Below, piece by piece: positions 37,301 through 50,453 of a stretch of 64,000 bases of DNA; within the stretch, counting starts at the first letter, position 1; the number at the start of each line of letters is the position of its first letter. The DNA lies in NCBI GenBank assembly GCA_022577435.1, contig JAKOON010000013.1:2935001-2999000 (forward strand). Direction: 5' to 3'. This DNA is from Embiotoca jacksoni. Taxonomy: Eukaryota; Chordata; Actinopteri; Embiotocidae. Made by a program: the position numbers and the translations under genes. The notes under the pieces were generated by a model. It was not told the DNA's origin. It saw only the letters and a list, made by a program, of their open reading frames with translations, and searched no databases.

Positions 37301-39001
37301 GATAAATCACTCGGGTGTTTCCCTTTTGATCAAGGCTGCTGAAAATACACATGTTGATAAAAAAAAAAAATTCAATTCATGTTTTAATCATTTGGTATAA
37401 GAAATCAAGAAGCAATATAAAAAAAAAAAAAAAAATGAAGATCCTAATATCCTACAGATCAAGATACATCGTCTGTAGTCTTGTTGTGTCTGAGCATTAG
37501 ACAAATATATAATTTTTTGCAATAGCTAAGACTGAAAACAGCAGCGAATTGTCACATTTAAGAACCTAGAAGCATCAAGTATTGTGCTATTTTAATTAGA
37601 AAGTTACCTAATTAATCAACATATCTCCATAATCCTCACTTATTTTCTAATATTAAACAATATTCGATTAAATGGTAAGTCATTGCGGCTCCAGATTTAG
37701 TTTTCTGCGCTATTCCATTTGTGATTATGATTATCTTTCCTGAGTAAAATCAGTTTACTTTTAAAGACATAAAGAAATACAAGTTCTCTTTTTTTTTTGT
37801 AATTCAGCTCAACAAAAATACGGTTCAGCGGCAGACGAGGCAAATTCCTAAAATGAGTAAAGACGGAGATGAGAAGCACGCTGAGGATCCGCACTGTCGT
37901 AAGAATTGAATCATGTTGCGTCAAGAGTAAAAACCCTGTCCTCTCTTTCACTATGTGGTCTGTCCAGGTCTGACTAAAGGAGGCGTGGTCAACGGAGGGA
38001 TGGCTCAGTTCCAGGAAATGATGCGGCAGCAGCTGGAGAGCTCCATGCACGCCGAGCTGGAGCGGCTGCTGGACACCACCACAGGGGCCGAGAGAGAGGT
38101 GCGCTAAGTCCGTCTCTCTGACCATCTGGTTATGATTTAAGAGGGGTGGAGGAGGGTGGGGGTGGGGTGTTAGTGCTGGGAAAACACTGAAGTGACACAT
38201 ACTGTAGCTCGGTGCCAAAGAGGGTTCCACCTACTTGTGTTGCAGACATGACGTACGTCATGGAGTTGCAGTTGGCGAGCTTTTGGTTTTTAACCATAAT
38301 AATAAAAACACATCATCTGAGAAGAGAACCAGCCCCAACTGAGACCCTGAAGGTTTGATTTAAAAAAAACAAATGGTGTTAGGACTGGACATTTCTTTCA
38401 GCCCACAGCAGCAAATTAATAAAAGAGACAAAGCCAAATGGCCTCCTAAACAGCAGCAATAACCCTTCACTGACTCATCAATTTTCACCTTGAGTTTCCT
38501 TTGTTGTTAAACAAGCACAGACCTTGAGATGAAGCTCGAAAGGGTTTGACTGAACACAACAACACACACTCGCGTGAACACACATGGTTTGGCAGCAACC
38601 AATACTAATTGCAAGCAATGACAAAAGATGGAATGAACTCCCGAATAAAGAAGAGAGAGTCTGTCACACACAGTACTTCACAGTACTTCACAGTACTTCA
38701 CAGTACTTCACACATCCTTTCAAATGTGTTCACAGAAAAAGCGTTTGTACTTTACGGTGAGCACAAACAGATGTGGATTAGCGATTACATTTTTCATGAC
38801 CACGAAGAGCATTTTGAATGCCTTCCTCCCCTGCGATCCTTATATGTCCTCCTCCTTTTCATCTTCTTTAATGTAAAGCATATGAAAACTAACAACACGC
38901 AAAACCAGGTAAAAGAAACCTCCGTTGCAAGTCCTGTCAGGGTTCTATAAATAAATCACCAAAGCAACTCCATACTTCATCCCCCATCTAGCCCTTTTAT
39001 C

Positions 39002-39053
<52 letters not shown>

Positions 39054-42000
39054 CATCCATTATAGACTTGTTTAAAGATGTCAGTTCAGTACATGTAAAC
39101 TGAAGCATCCGTGCTACGAGTCTACAGCACTGTAGAATACATCTTATACCTACAAAGTATTGGAAGTGACAACGGGGGTATGAAATGAGTATCGCATAAA
39201 AACCAGCTCTTGGAAAATGCGGTTATGTCGTCTGATTTCAAACAAGTTAGCTCCCACATAGTAGAAAGTGTCCAGCAGCTTTCTGCGTCGTGCTTCCACG
39301 TCGTCGTGTGATTTTTGCATTTCACGTACGTGGACTCGGCTTGACACACTCAGGTTGGTTAAAAACCAGTTCGGGCAGATAAAATCATCCAGTTTAAACG
39401 CTGTAGCTGCGTAAAGACGATCTTGTCTGAGCTATCTTATCTATTACGAGCCTGCGTGTGAGACATTTAGAGAACATGAGTGGCGTGAAAATAACCCGGG
39501 TCACAGTCTTCCCCTCTGAACTGTATGAGTATCTAGTTGCACAACGGTCACAGGGCGCACCACTCAGCACATTCACACCCTGTGGGAAACGTCGTACATA
39601 TTTCACTGGAGCAGTTGTTTCATTAAAGATATTAATCCTGTTTTTTTTTTTATTGCTTTTTTTCCTCAGCACAGCACACTGTATATTGTACATATAGGAT
39701 ATTCTTATTAATAAGAATATCTTCTTATATCAAGGCTACAAACTAAACATAGGGGAAATGTAACCAGAGATTGAATCTCAAGTTTCTCTGTAATTCCAGA
39801 TGACTAAACCCATATTCATATTGTGTTTATGACAATTGATGCATGCAGCAATACAAGTTTAGATTTCCAGCTCCGATGTTGTAAAACTTAGAGGAAGGAG
39901 TAGAAACTAGATTAAAAGGAAGTTTAATGGTTTGAATGAAACCACTTTTTAGCTTTACTGGCAGTTTCTTGCCCCACAGATGAGAAATCTTGGAGACCAT
40001 TGATGCGTTTTTAGCGTTTAAGTTTTTTTTTTCAAGTGAATTATGATTTTGTTTGGGCAGAACTATATTAGTGACTTTGCAAAGCTGAGCTTGTCTTTCT
40101 GTGATGAAAAAAGGGTTTCAAAATTTAAAAAAAAAAAAAAATCCTTGTGTTTTTCAGGTGTCCAAGAAAGACTTCGAGGGCTTCAAGAACCTCTTCCACA
40201 GGTTTCTTCAGGTGAAGGGGCCGTCGGTGGAGTGGATCAAGATCAAAAGACCTCCAGAAGAGTCAGTAAGTGTAATTTATGAAGTGGTTGTGTGTCCGTG
40301 CTTGTAGGCGAGAAAATGAAACTTGTGAATGAACATGCCCCCTCCTCCTGTTCCGTATAACAAGCTGTATTTGTTCGTGAGAAGAACCTCCTGCTCTTCC
40401 TGCTTGCGTGCCGTTCAAGTGACAGTTGTTTGAAATATTCAGCGTGTCTTGGGCAAGGCGATAAATGTACCACAGAAGTAACTTGTGACCTGTGGTTGGC
40501 TGCAGGGGAGGCGTGCTGCTACGAGTACACGTAAGATGATGAAACGCCATCCGGGAAGTCCATTTGGAGCGATACCGCAACGGCATGTCAGACGCAAAAA
40601 CGCTGACACAGTTTTTCAATCACGGTGACAATCGTTTTATGATGTCTTTCTCAGTTTCTCAGTCAGATTAAGACTTTGCTCAAATGTTGTTGAGGTGTTA
40701 CATAAGTTACAGGTCCAAACTGACCTTTGAGTACATTTTGTTGTTGTTCAAAGCAGCCATTTGCAGCTCGTCACCTTGAGTCGTCAACGGCGTTTTAACC
40801 CCCCTCCCCCCTCCTCCTCCTCCTCCGGCGTTGATCAAACTCCCATCCCAGCACCCGTCAGTCATTATGACGAGCTGTCTTTCAGGCAAACAGCACCCGG
40901 CTTTGAGCAAAGCATCAAACAACACGACGGCAAACGCAATCTGTTGGGTTTCATTTGTACTTTGAAACAAGTTTCTTTCTCTCTTTTTTTTTTGTTTTGA
41001 CACATTTTGATTTCACTGTTCTTCATTTTCCTTTCCACTGAGGATGTTTGCAAACCGACTATGTGGCATCCAGCTGCCATCTGACAGCACCCAAAGAAAT
41101 AAACATTACGAATACGTGCCAACAGTGGAAATTGAACATAATGTAGAGCCAAGAATTACCACAGACGACAATGATATTTGATATGTCTCAGCATGTTTCA
41201 GCTAGATAAATAAATCTACGCCTTCTACATACAGGAAATGCAACTGAAACCAGGATTGGTTTTCACCAAAGGAAGTGTTTTTCCATTATTAATGTTTATG
41301 ATGTGTTAGTGACCCGAAAAGAAGCGTCACTGATATAATCTCACGTCACATTATGATAACCGCCCCGCGTTTCATATCTGCTGCTGATTTCAGTGCGTAG
41401 TTACAGTTTACAGTGCAGAGGCCCTGAACTCCCGACTGAAGTCCATGTTGGCATAAACAGTAAAAGCAACTCTGCTGTTTTAAACTCATCAGATTCGACG
41501 TCACTTTTGTCACATGATGGATCCAAGATAGCAAAATGGAGGTCGGGCAAAATACCCGAACTTGAGGTTTTAAAATGGCAATTCACAAACCAGTAGGTGG
41601 TGGGGGGGCTATTTATATTTATAGGTCGTATTCATAGATCCACACATACTGTAATGAAGGCAAAGGTGTAAAGTTACATCTGAGCTACTTTGAGAAAGAA
41701 ACTTTTTAATTGATGCCAAAAGAGGAACTTTAATATCGTAAGTTAACTGTAATGTGATGACGTGACTTTAAAATGCTCCGACATAAACGCTCCAGCGGTC
41801 GTTGCTTGTTGGACCTCCTGTCGACACCGCAGCGACTCTCCTCCCGGCGGGAATCCGGACAAACCGTCGGAGTTTCCCGTTCAAGGCAGCCGCGAGTCGG
41901 ACACTTTTACAAAGTCAGTCAAAGTGCCGAGTCACCAGTGCGTCTTTGAGCTGCTTGTTCTCTTTCGCTGAAAAAGCACATTTTGTAGCTCTTCCTTATC

Positions 42001-45000
42001 TCCGGGGTCCCCGGAGGATGCTTTCAGTGCTCTCCTCTCCAGTTTCCTGAACGCTGGGGCTCCCACGGACTGCGTGAGCTTCAAAGTACGAGATTGAAAA
42101 GTTGAACGGTGTAGAAGTGCAAACTTATCCGATTTGGCCCAGATTCTCAGGGGGGGGGGGGGCTTTGAAGTCCGAGCGCAGCGTTTTGTGTCAGTCAAAG
42201 CTGTTGTGGAGCAGTTGGAGCAGCACTTGAGAATAGCCAATGGAGCAGAAGGAACGAGTCCGAGTGTTTTGCTCTGCAGCTGTCAGATCTTTCTTTATCT
42301 TCTCCTGGGACTCGGTGTTGAACCCGGTCCACCACGCTGGTGTGGTTGAGCATGAAGCACTTCAGAAAGAGAGACGGCCTTTTTGTGTAATTATAAAAGG
42401 ACGAATCAGACTCGCTAAGTGAAGTGACCGTGAAGTAGATTCATCCTCGTTTAACCGTCTGACCGAAACGGTCTTCCACGCGGTTTTCTAAAGAAGTTAA
42501 GAAGTAAAACATTGGAAGCAGGTAAAGCGGTGAAGGAACATGTGGCTCCATGTGGATTTTAGCCGCGCTGTGGTGCACTAAACTATGAGGCATTTAAACT
42601 GAGCCAAAACCGAATTTAATTAGGACAGTGAAACGCCAGTTTTAATTATTTCTCTTTCCATTCCAGTCGTGAAAATTTTAAGAAACGAAGATGTTTGATG
42701 TGTTAGCTGATTCTCACGTGGACTCGGAAACTCCCGACTGGTGCGCGAGGCGAACGACACCCACCGTTAGTGGGAGTTGCGTGTTTTATTAGCACATTTC
42801 ATCAGTGTATTGGGGGGGAAGGATCACGTCAGGTCAATGATCCCGTTCCAGCAAATTACCGTTTGTGTTTGACGAGCCAAGCGCACTAATGAACAGCGGC
42901 CACAAAACTTATCAAGACGCTTCCTCCGACGGGAACGTGGACGCTCGACGCGACCGAATGTTCCCGTCGCAGCACGTCGTATCGTACAGCGCAGATGACA
43001 GCCTCAATAAAAAAAAATATATATATTTTAAACATTGTCAGAGGTCTGACGAGATAAAGTTACGCAGTATTTGAAAAACAATAAGAGATGAACAAGCCTG
43101 TGTAACCTTATTCTGCTTTCCCAGGTGATAACAGCATTATTACAAAAAAAAAAAAAGGATTTCTCTCAACCTTGCCAAAAGATATTGCTCTTATTGATGA
43201 CATTAGTAAATGATTAATTACGTTTGGATAAGCATGTTGGTTACAACTAACGAGCCCCATATAGATAGTGCCTGATTGATTTTCCTAAGGTGCGTTGAGT
43301 CCTACTTGTTTCTTGAGTGCTGTTGTTTTTTGCATTCATATTTGTCGGGCTTGTGATAAGTGGTGTCCAAGGTTAATTCAATCTGCTGCGGTTGCAGCAA
43401 GTAGCTGTTAAAACTATAAAACACGCCATGTAGAAGTATTATAAAGCAATAAATCAAAAGTAATAAACAGGAAAAGGAACATTATCAGCACACTAACAAG
43501 CCAAAGGAAGAAAGCCTTTCATTCCTGACCGCCGTCTTCTTTCCGACAACATTCACATGTCCCCCGCTCGGCCAGTGAAAACAGACTACGTTTGTCATCC
43601 AGATAAATATTCCCGCTTCCCGTGAGGGGAGGACAACATGTCAAAAGTTCCTTTTCCAAAGGAGAGTCGCACGGGTTCAGCCGGCTATCGTGCCAAACGT
43701 GTAGCTGCCTGTCGTCCGTGTTTGGGAATCGTCTCACTACACGCTGACACATGTGCCTCAGCTGCTCGCCTGCCACTGGACTCTTTAACCAATCGCACAC
43801 AAACACGAAGCCCAAAGCGCCTTTTCACTCCTCAGTTTGAGCGCACGAAAGACCAAGAGATAGATGGAGAAGATCAAATATGGGGAGAGAAAGCAGGGAA
43901 ATATGAGTGAGCTGGAGAAAGAGATGTCTCCACCGAGTTACATAAAGAGAGACGGAGGCAGGGAGACAAAATCACGACTGTTTTCTGTCCCGGCTCCTAA
44001 ATGGTGGAATGAGCTCCCCGCCGACATCAGGACAGCGGAAACTCTGTACATCTTCCGCCGCAAACTAAAAACACACCTCTTCAGACTTTACCTTGAATAG
44101 GAGAACTTTAGTAGCGCTTAAAATGGCACTTACTGATAGCACTTTGTAGTTTGGCTTTCTGGAAGAAAATTGTATTTTCTTGATTGTTGTTGTTCAGAAT
44201 TTGTACCCTCGTGGTTGAAATGTACTTATTTTAAGTCACTTTGGATAAAAGCGTCAGCTAAATGAAATGAAATGTAATGTAATGTAATGGTTGAGAGTTT
44301 GGGAGAGGAAAGTGTCGAAAACGGGGAACGGTAAGTGAGCTAGAAAGTGACAGTGAGGCGCTGTAATGAGATTGGGGAAATGGGGGTGAGAGATGAAGGG
44401 ACTGAGAGCATCAGGAAATGAGGGAACAGAAAGTTAACTAAACTTTCTCAAAAAATAAAAACACTGCCGAAAGGAACCTCCATACAAAAACCACTCCGCA
44501 GCTTTCTTTTTTTTTTGGTCTGAAATGACAGTTTTGACAGGCGGGGCCCACTTACTACTGCGACTGGTGGAGATGACAGGCTGACCCGCGGCAGAAATAA
44601 TGAATTGGTATATTTTTGCCATTATAAAGGCATTTATCTTTGAGCCGTGCAGACGATGAAGTAGATGCAGTTCTGTTTTAAGGGTTCCTCTTTCTCAATC
44701 TTTGTATCACAATTGCCAAAAAGGTGCCTCAGTGTTTAATTCTTATATCTACAAAATACTTTTTAAAGAAGAGGAAAGTACCTGGAGAGAAACAGTCATC
44801 ACATGCTGACGACTCGAGGCCCTCTAGTTTCATCCCGGGGTGATCCAGTGAAAGGCCAGTTGAGGACAGTGATGTAACTGCAGCTACAAATAAAGTCAGA
44901 GAGCTTTAATCCCAACACGGACGTGGATGAATCTCAGGGAAATACAGTCCGCCATTATCAACTTCAAAAAAAAAAAAAGAAGAAAGAAATCAAATTTCAT

Positions 45001-45185
45001 AGGAATTATTACAAATTTATTGTAATGGTGTGTCAGTTTTGACCGTTTTTAATAGTTGAAAAATGTCTGTCCTTGAGCTGACTGGATTTGAAGCTGCAGC
45101 TTCAAGACTGTAATAGAAAAATCTGTTGGCATGTCGGACACAATCCGACCCACAGATTTTACAGCAAGGTCATATTGTGTGTGAG

Positions 45186-45227
<42 letters not shown>

Positions 45228-48200
45228 TGTGTGTGTGTGTGTGTGTGATCGTGCAGCTTTGTTTGCTGAAGGAAATGTTTGTGGTTCTGAACATCTTGAA
45301 CAGGCAGCGAATTTATATTCTTAAAAGAAATTTGAGTGAAGGGACGATGGAGAAATACCAACGTTGGTAATTGTTTAAACTTCTTTTTGAGATTGTTATT
45401 TACTTCCGCTAATAAAATACAGGGCACAGAAGGCAAGTTGTTGCGAGGTGGAATAAGCAGTGGGAGGATACAGGACGTCTCCATAGTCAAGCACAGACAC
45501 AAGGATTCATCATTTTTTTCATGTCCACGAGCTTCTTTTCTGACATAAGAAAATAGGTTTTAGTTTTTTTCAGAGGTTGGTTTAAAAAGTGAGGTTTCCG
45601 TCTTCCCAATTCACAACGTATTTAGATGATGTGACGGACCCTCGATCGAGGAGAGTCAGAATAATTAAACCCCGTCATCGCCTCCTCATCCCGTCTCTGG
45701 CCACAGTTTGAAACTCCAGATAAGAAGACGCGTCGCCTCCATCCTTGAAACCTGGTTAATCAGCCGACAGTCTCCTTCTGCAGTCATAACCGTCCTTTCA
45801 TTTCGGAGTATTTTCCCGGCGGCTCCTATCTGTGTCTCAGGGTTGCTAATGGCGACCCACGAGGTCACAGTGGTCCACATTAGGTCTCCGTGGCTCCCGA
45901 ATAATAAAGGAAAATAACTGCGCAGTCTATACAAGATTCAACAACCTAAAATTTCACTTCCACTGAACTTACAGAGTGTAAACTGTAAATATTAGCGGAC
46001 CATTAGAGAACCTTGTGGTACCTCTTTCTTTTACTGAAAAGATCTGAGACGATCAGGAGGACTTACATCTGCCGTGTGGATTGTTTCTGCATTTATTTTT
46101 CTGTATGTGTGTCGTGTGTCTTAGATTCAGGCTTTGTGTGCGAGCTCCGCATCAAAGGCAATCCAGAGTGCAATCGCACGCACAAAGACATATAAAATTC
46201 AAATCCCAGGCCAGTAGAGCTTCCAGGAAGCAGCGTACTAACTTTCTAACCACCGTAGCCAAATCTCTCACATTAAATATGTTGTTGTGTAATTCTCCCA
46301 GCAACATCAACGCTGCGCTTCCACTGCACTTTGGCGATAATGCGAATGTCTTTCCTCCTCCTCTGATGCCGGTTAACATGTTGTGCGAAACCATAATTTA
46401 CTTGTATAACATTTTCAAATCCTGCTGGCGTGTATCTGTGTCAGCCCAGAAACTATAATCCAACACCGGGCTCGTCGCAGGAGATAAAACGTCCCGTGGA
46501 TTTCGTTCAGGTGTTTCCCCGCTGAAAGCTGACAGCAGCTTCGCAGTCCAAAGTGAAGAGTAAAACCAGCATTTAAGCAAGCTTGTACTGGACTTCCTGT
46601 CTTTACAGTATACAATTAAACATTAAGCACAAATTCCTGTCGGAGAGGTTGTCCCTGTGGGGTCCTGAGTGTGGTGTTACCTTGGAAACACACTCACATA
46701 CATACGTCAAGAAGAAAATCCCCCATCCGTATTGTCTAGAAGGGAAATGAACATCTGGGTGTGGAAGCTGTTTCCTCTCCGGGGGTACAGGGGTAGGATG
46801 GGGATCTCAGCTGAGAACCATCTCTCTCAGTCTCACTAAAGATACATCAACAGCCTCTTTCTCTCTCGCTCTCTCTTTTCCCTGAATCTTTTTTTTAATT
46901 ATTTTACAGCACCAGAAGGGATTTGATCAGTCCACACTATACGTACCAATCATCCGTCTGCATTCCTTTCATGCAAGTCAGCTGACGCATTTTACAATTA
47001 TGGGTTATCAGTTATAAACAGTTATCGCCACGGTGACCCGCTCTGTGAAGGACAGAGTGAGCAGCGGCTGCGTCGAGGCTGTCTTTGTAACCTCATCCTC
47101 TTTGTGGGGGTGGCGGAGGAGGGGCGGGAGGGGGGGGGGGGGGCGGAGTAGTGGGGGGAGGGGCGGGGGTGTCCGCTGTCACCGAACGGTGAGTCTGTGC
47201 TTTTAAACAGGAAAGGACGCGGGACGACACCCGGCCTCTTTACAGCACCGACACGCTCACTCTCATCCTAACAAGAATCTGTTGTAACATCTGGTTGGAG
47301 TTTAGTGTCCCTGGAGGCTCCTTCACGTTGCCCAGTTATGTTTTTTTTTTTTTTTTTATTCATTTTCAAAATTCCTGGTGCAAGAATGAAATTTCATTCA
47401 AGCTGGATGAAACCGGAGGAGGAATAACGGAGGAGAAAGCAGCGAGCTGCCGTTTTGACTTTTAAGTAAATTTGCGCAAAGGCTGACGGGACGCGAATAG
47501 TTTTTTCTTGTGAATACGCTGATGTGAGAGCTTTAATATTGATCCAGTAATGTGGATTAACGTACGCACACACACACACACGCATGTACAAACCCAGCAG
47601 ACCTGCTGAGTGCTGCATTTACAGCTGGCTGTGTTGTGTATTCAGCCTTCATAATTACTATCCTCTGCAGTTGTTACAGTTGCTGCTTTGCATCTCTGAA
47701 CAAACAAAAAAAAGTCAACACCACCAGTTTGATTGCAAGAAAGCAGAAGAAGAAAAAAGAGGAAATTTTCTTCAATTTTCGGAAACACTGAATCACAGGT
47801 GATCGCTGACTTATAAACACTTCACTCCAAAGACAAGGCCACCATTCAGACACGAGTGAATTCAAAGAGCTTCACAGAGGCACAGAAATACATCAACTAT
47901 TAGACATGCAGAGGAAATTAAAATAGCATTTAAAAAGACATTAAAAACAAGGTCTTGTAGGTCAGTTCAAGGTGCTTTATATATTAAAGTACATTAACAT
48001 TGCAGTTCTATATTTGATTTACCCTGATGTAAACGAGCTGAGAGTTTTAGCTGACCTCGGGTAATCGGGAAGCTTCTTCCTACAGGTGGCGAGCACAGAA
48101 ACTAACCGATGACTTTAAGAGTCTGCATTCTTCGTAACAAAGTATTTCAGACGTGTCTTTAAGGCCCGAGAGCATTTAGTGCTTTATAGACGAGTAATAT

Positions 48201-50187
48201 GATTTTAAAATCCGTCCTTTGACACACAGCAGCCAGCGCAGTGATTTAAGAAGTGCTGCAACGTGCTCCGCTCTGCCGGTGTTAGTGGACTCATCCAGGA
48301 TGAGCTGCAGCTGTCTGGTTGATTTGTGAAGACACGGGCGAGTCGATTTCCTGCTTTAACGTTGGGATGAGACCTGCGATTAACAGTCGCTCTGTTTCCT
48401 CAGTAGCAGTATTTTATTTTATTTTCAGGATTTCAGAGCCAGTTTTCCTTTGCAGAATCTCAAAAGACCCAGCGGCAATAAAAAAAAAAAAAAAAAAAAA
48501 AATGCTCATATTACTTGGTGTCGAGAGGATAAATGAACAGCCCCGGGACAACCGGGCGGGGGGGGGGGGGCAAGACGGTTTCGGTAACCGTCTGTTAGCA
48601 TCTGGTGGCTCTGCACCAACAAATAACTCACTCTCACGTATTCGATGGAGGATTTCAACTTCCTCTCGCCCAGCATCTGAGCACATCTCCCGTTCCTCTC
48701 CCCTCTCCCTCCAGATCCAGCCCTACGACAAGATCGCCGCTCGAGGCCTGCCGGACAACGTGGCCGACAGCTTGAACAAGCTGGTGGTGGTGAAGCTGAA
48801 CGGAGGTCTGGGCACCAGCATGGGCTGTAAAGGCCCCAAGAGCCTGATCAGCGTCCGCAACGAGAACACCTTCCTGGACCTCACCGTGCAGCAGATAGAG
48901 GTACGGAAACTCTCTGGATTCAGTCGCGTCCTTGACGAGAAGACGTTTTTCCCTGTGGAGAAGATTTCTGTGTCATAGATAAATCGATAAAATAGAGATC
49001 TGAGCCAGTAAAACGCCGACGTGAGAAGACTGACGGGACCTTTCAGCGCTGCGGCGATTCGTTAGTTTGATCACGTCATGATAATATCAAGCCTTAAAGC
49101 TGTATTACGCTCCGTCATCGTGAGGAAAAGTTATCTTCTTTCAACTTTTTTTGCAGGTTGAGAACAAACAAAACCTCAGTGGAGAAAACAAGCGTTTCAT
49201 TCAGAATCAGATAAACTGCTTACGGATCTTGATTTCACAAGAAATGATGGATGACACTTTAATTTTCTGTGTTGTTTGGCATCATGTTTGTTTTTATTGT
49301 GGTGTCTTTTTTTTTTAATTTTTTATAAAACACTTCCTGCTAAACCTGTTCATCATCACTGGATTGGAGCTTCAATTTTCGAAGTCTTACAGACGCTGCT
49401 GGCAGCAGCACCGGCTGCTCGGTGTTTCCTAACTCGGCGCAGAAGTGGCCCGCTGCCACACCAGCGCGCACGATGTGACTACGATGTGGGAATATGTGGA
49501 GCAGGAAGTCACGTCTCGTCTGCCGTAACACAAACATCTGCTCCGGGTAGCGCTGCTTAGCGTCGCGTGTCTTATTCTGAAGAGCTTTTTCTTTTATTGT
49601 CCTCGAGCTAGAAAAATACGGGAAAATTCTACTTAAAAAAAACAAACAATAAAGAGCCAATTCCAAGCACATGTCTACGACGCTCCATGCGTATCTTCCT
49701 CCAGGCGCAACGAGCCCCTATTACTTTATGGAGACTTTTTTTTGGTTTTTTTTTATCTTTCAAAGAGCTTAAGGTCTTTTGAAAGGAGTTCAGTGTGATA
49801 TCTGGGGGGAGTTGCAGTGAAAGAGGATCTGTTGGTGTGCAGGCGGGCAGGTCTGCCGGATTGGCAGCGAATACAGAGACGGCTGTGTGCTGGAGAGAAG
49901 GAGCGTGTTCGGCGATTTGGACCCGATCGCGCCTTATTTCCTCCACCGGCGGCACGTCCAACCTCGTGATTCATGTAAATGCATTCATGTAAAATAAACT
50001 ACAATCGCGGCATCGCGGTATTTAAGGGAGAATACGGGCGAGCGAGATGTGAGATCGAAGCGAGGTGAACGTTTTGAGATAGTTGTGAAACTCGGTAGGA
50101 AGAAAATCTCCCGTGATCCCACGCCAGCGTGGATGCTGCCGTTTACAATATTGTGTAACTGAGTTTATAAAGGGTGTGTGTGTGCCA

Positions 50188-50248
<61 letters not shown>

Positions 50249-50390
50249 CATAACGGCCTCATGGGACACTTCCCTCCTCCCAGCACACTGCTCTCTGTGT
50301 CGGAGTCACTGCTCTCCATTTTCTGCTCCGGTCTGGTCAGATTACCTGCGACTGAATCGGCCCATTGACAAAGACAGAAAATTGATCCCT

Positions 50391-50453
<63 letters not shown>

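Larger units (their letters stand above)
40266..48714. other. ugp2 intron 3 (about 8.4 kb)
   Basis: Holds dispersed repeat copy 2, the LINE remnant, a (GT)n array, a G-rich block at about 47100-47180 and an A23 run near 48480. No coding exon is seen. Confidence 0.7.

Noticed and set aside
39458..39697. Plus-strand 79-residue frame (MRHLENMSGVKITRVTVFPS and onward) in ugp2 intron 2
   Set aside because: The first about 50 residues look protein-like, but no family is recognised, no splice or promoter context is seen, and the end is poly-T derived.
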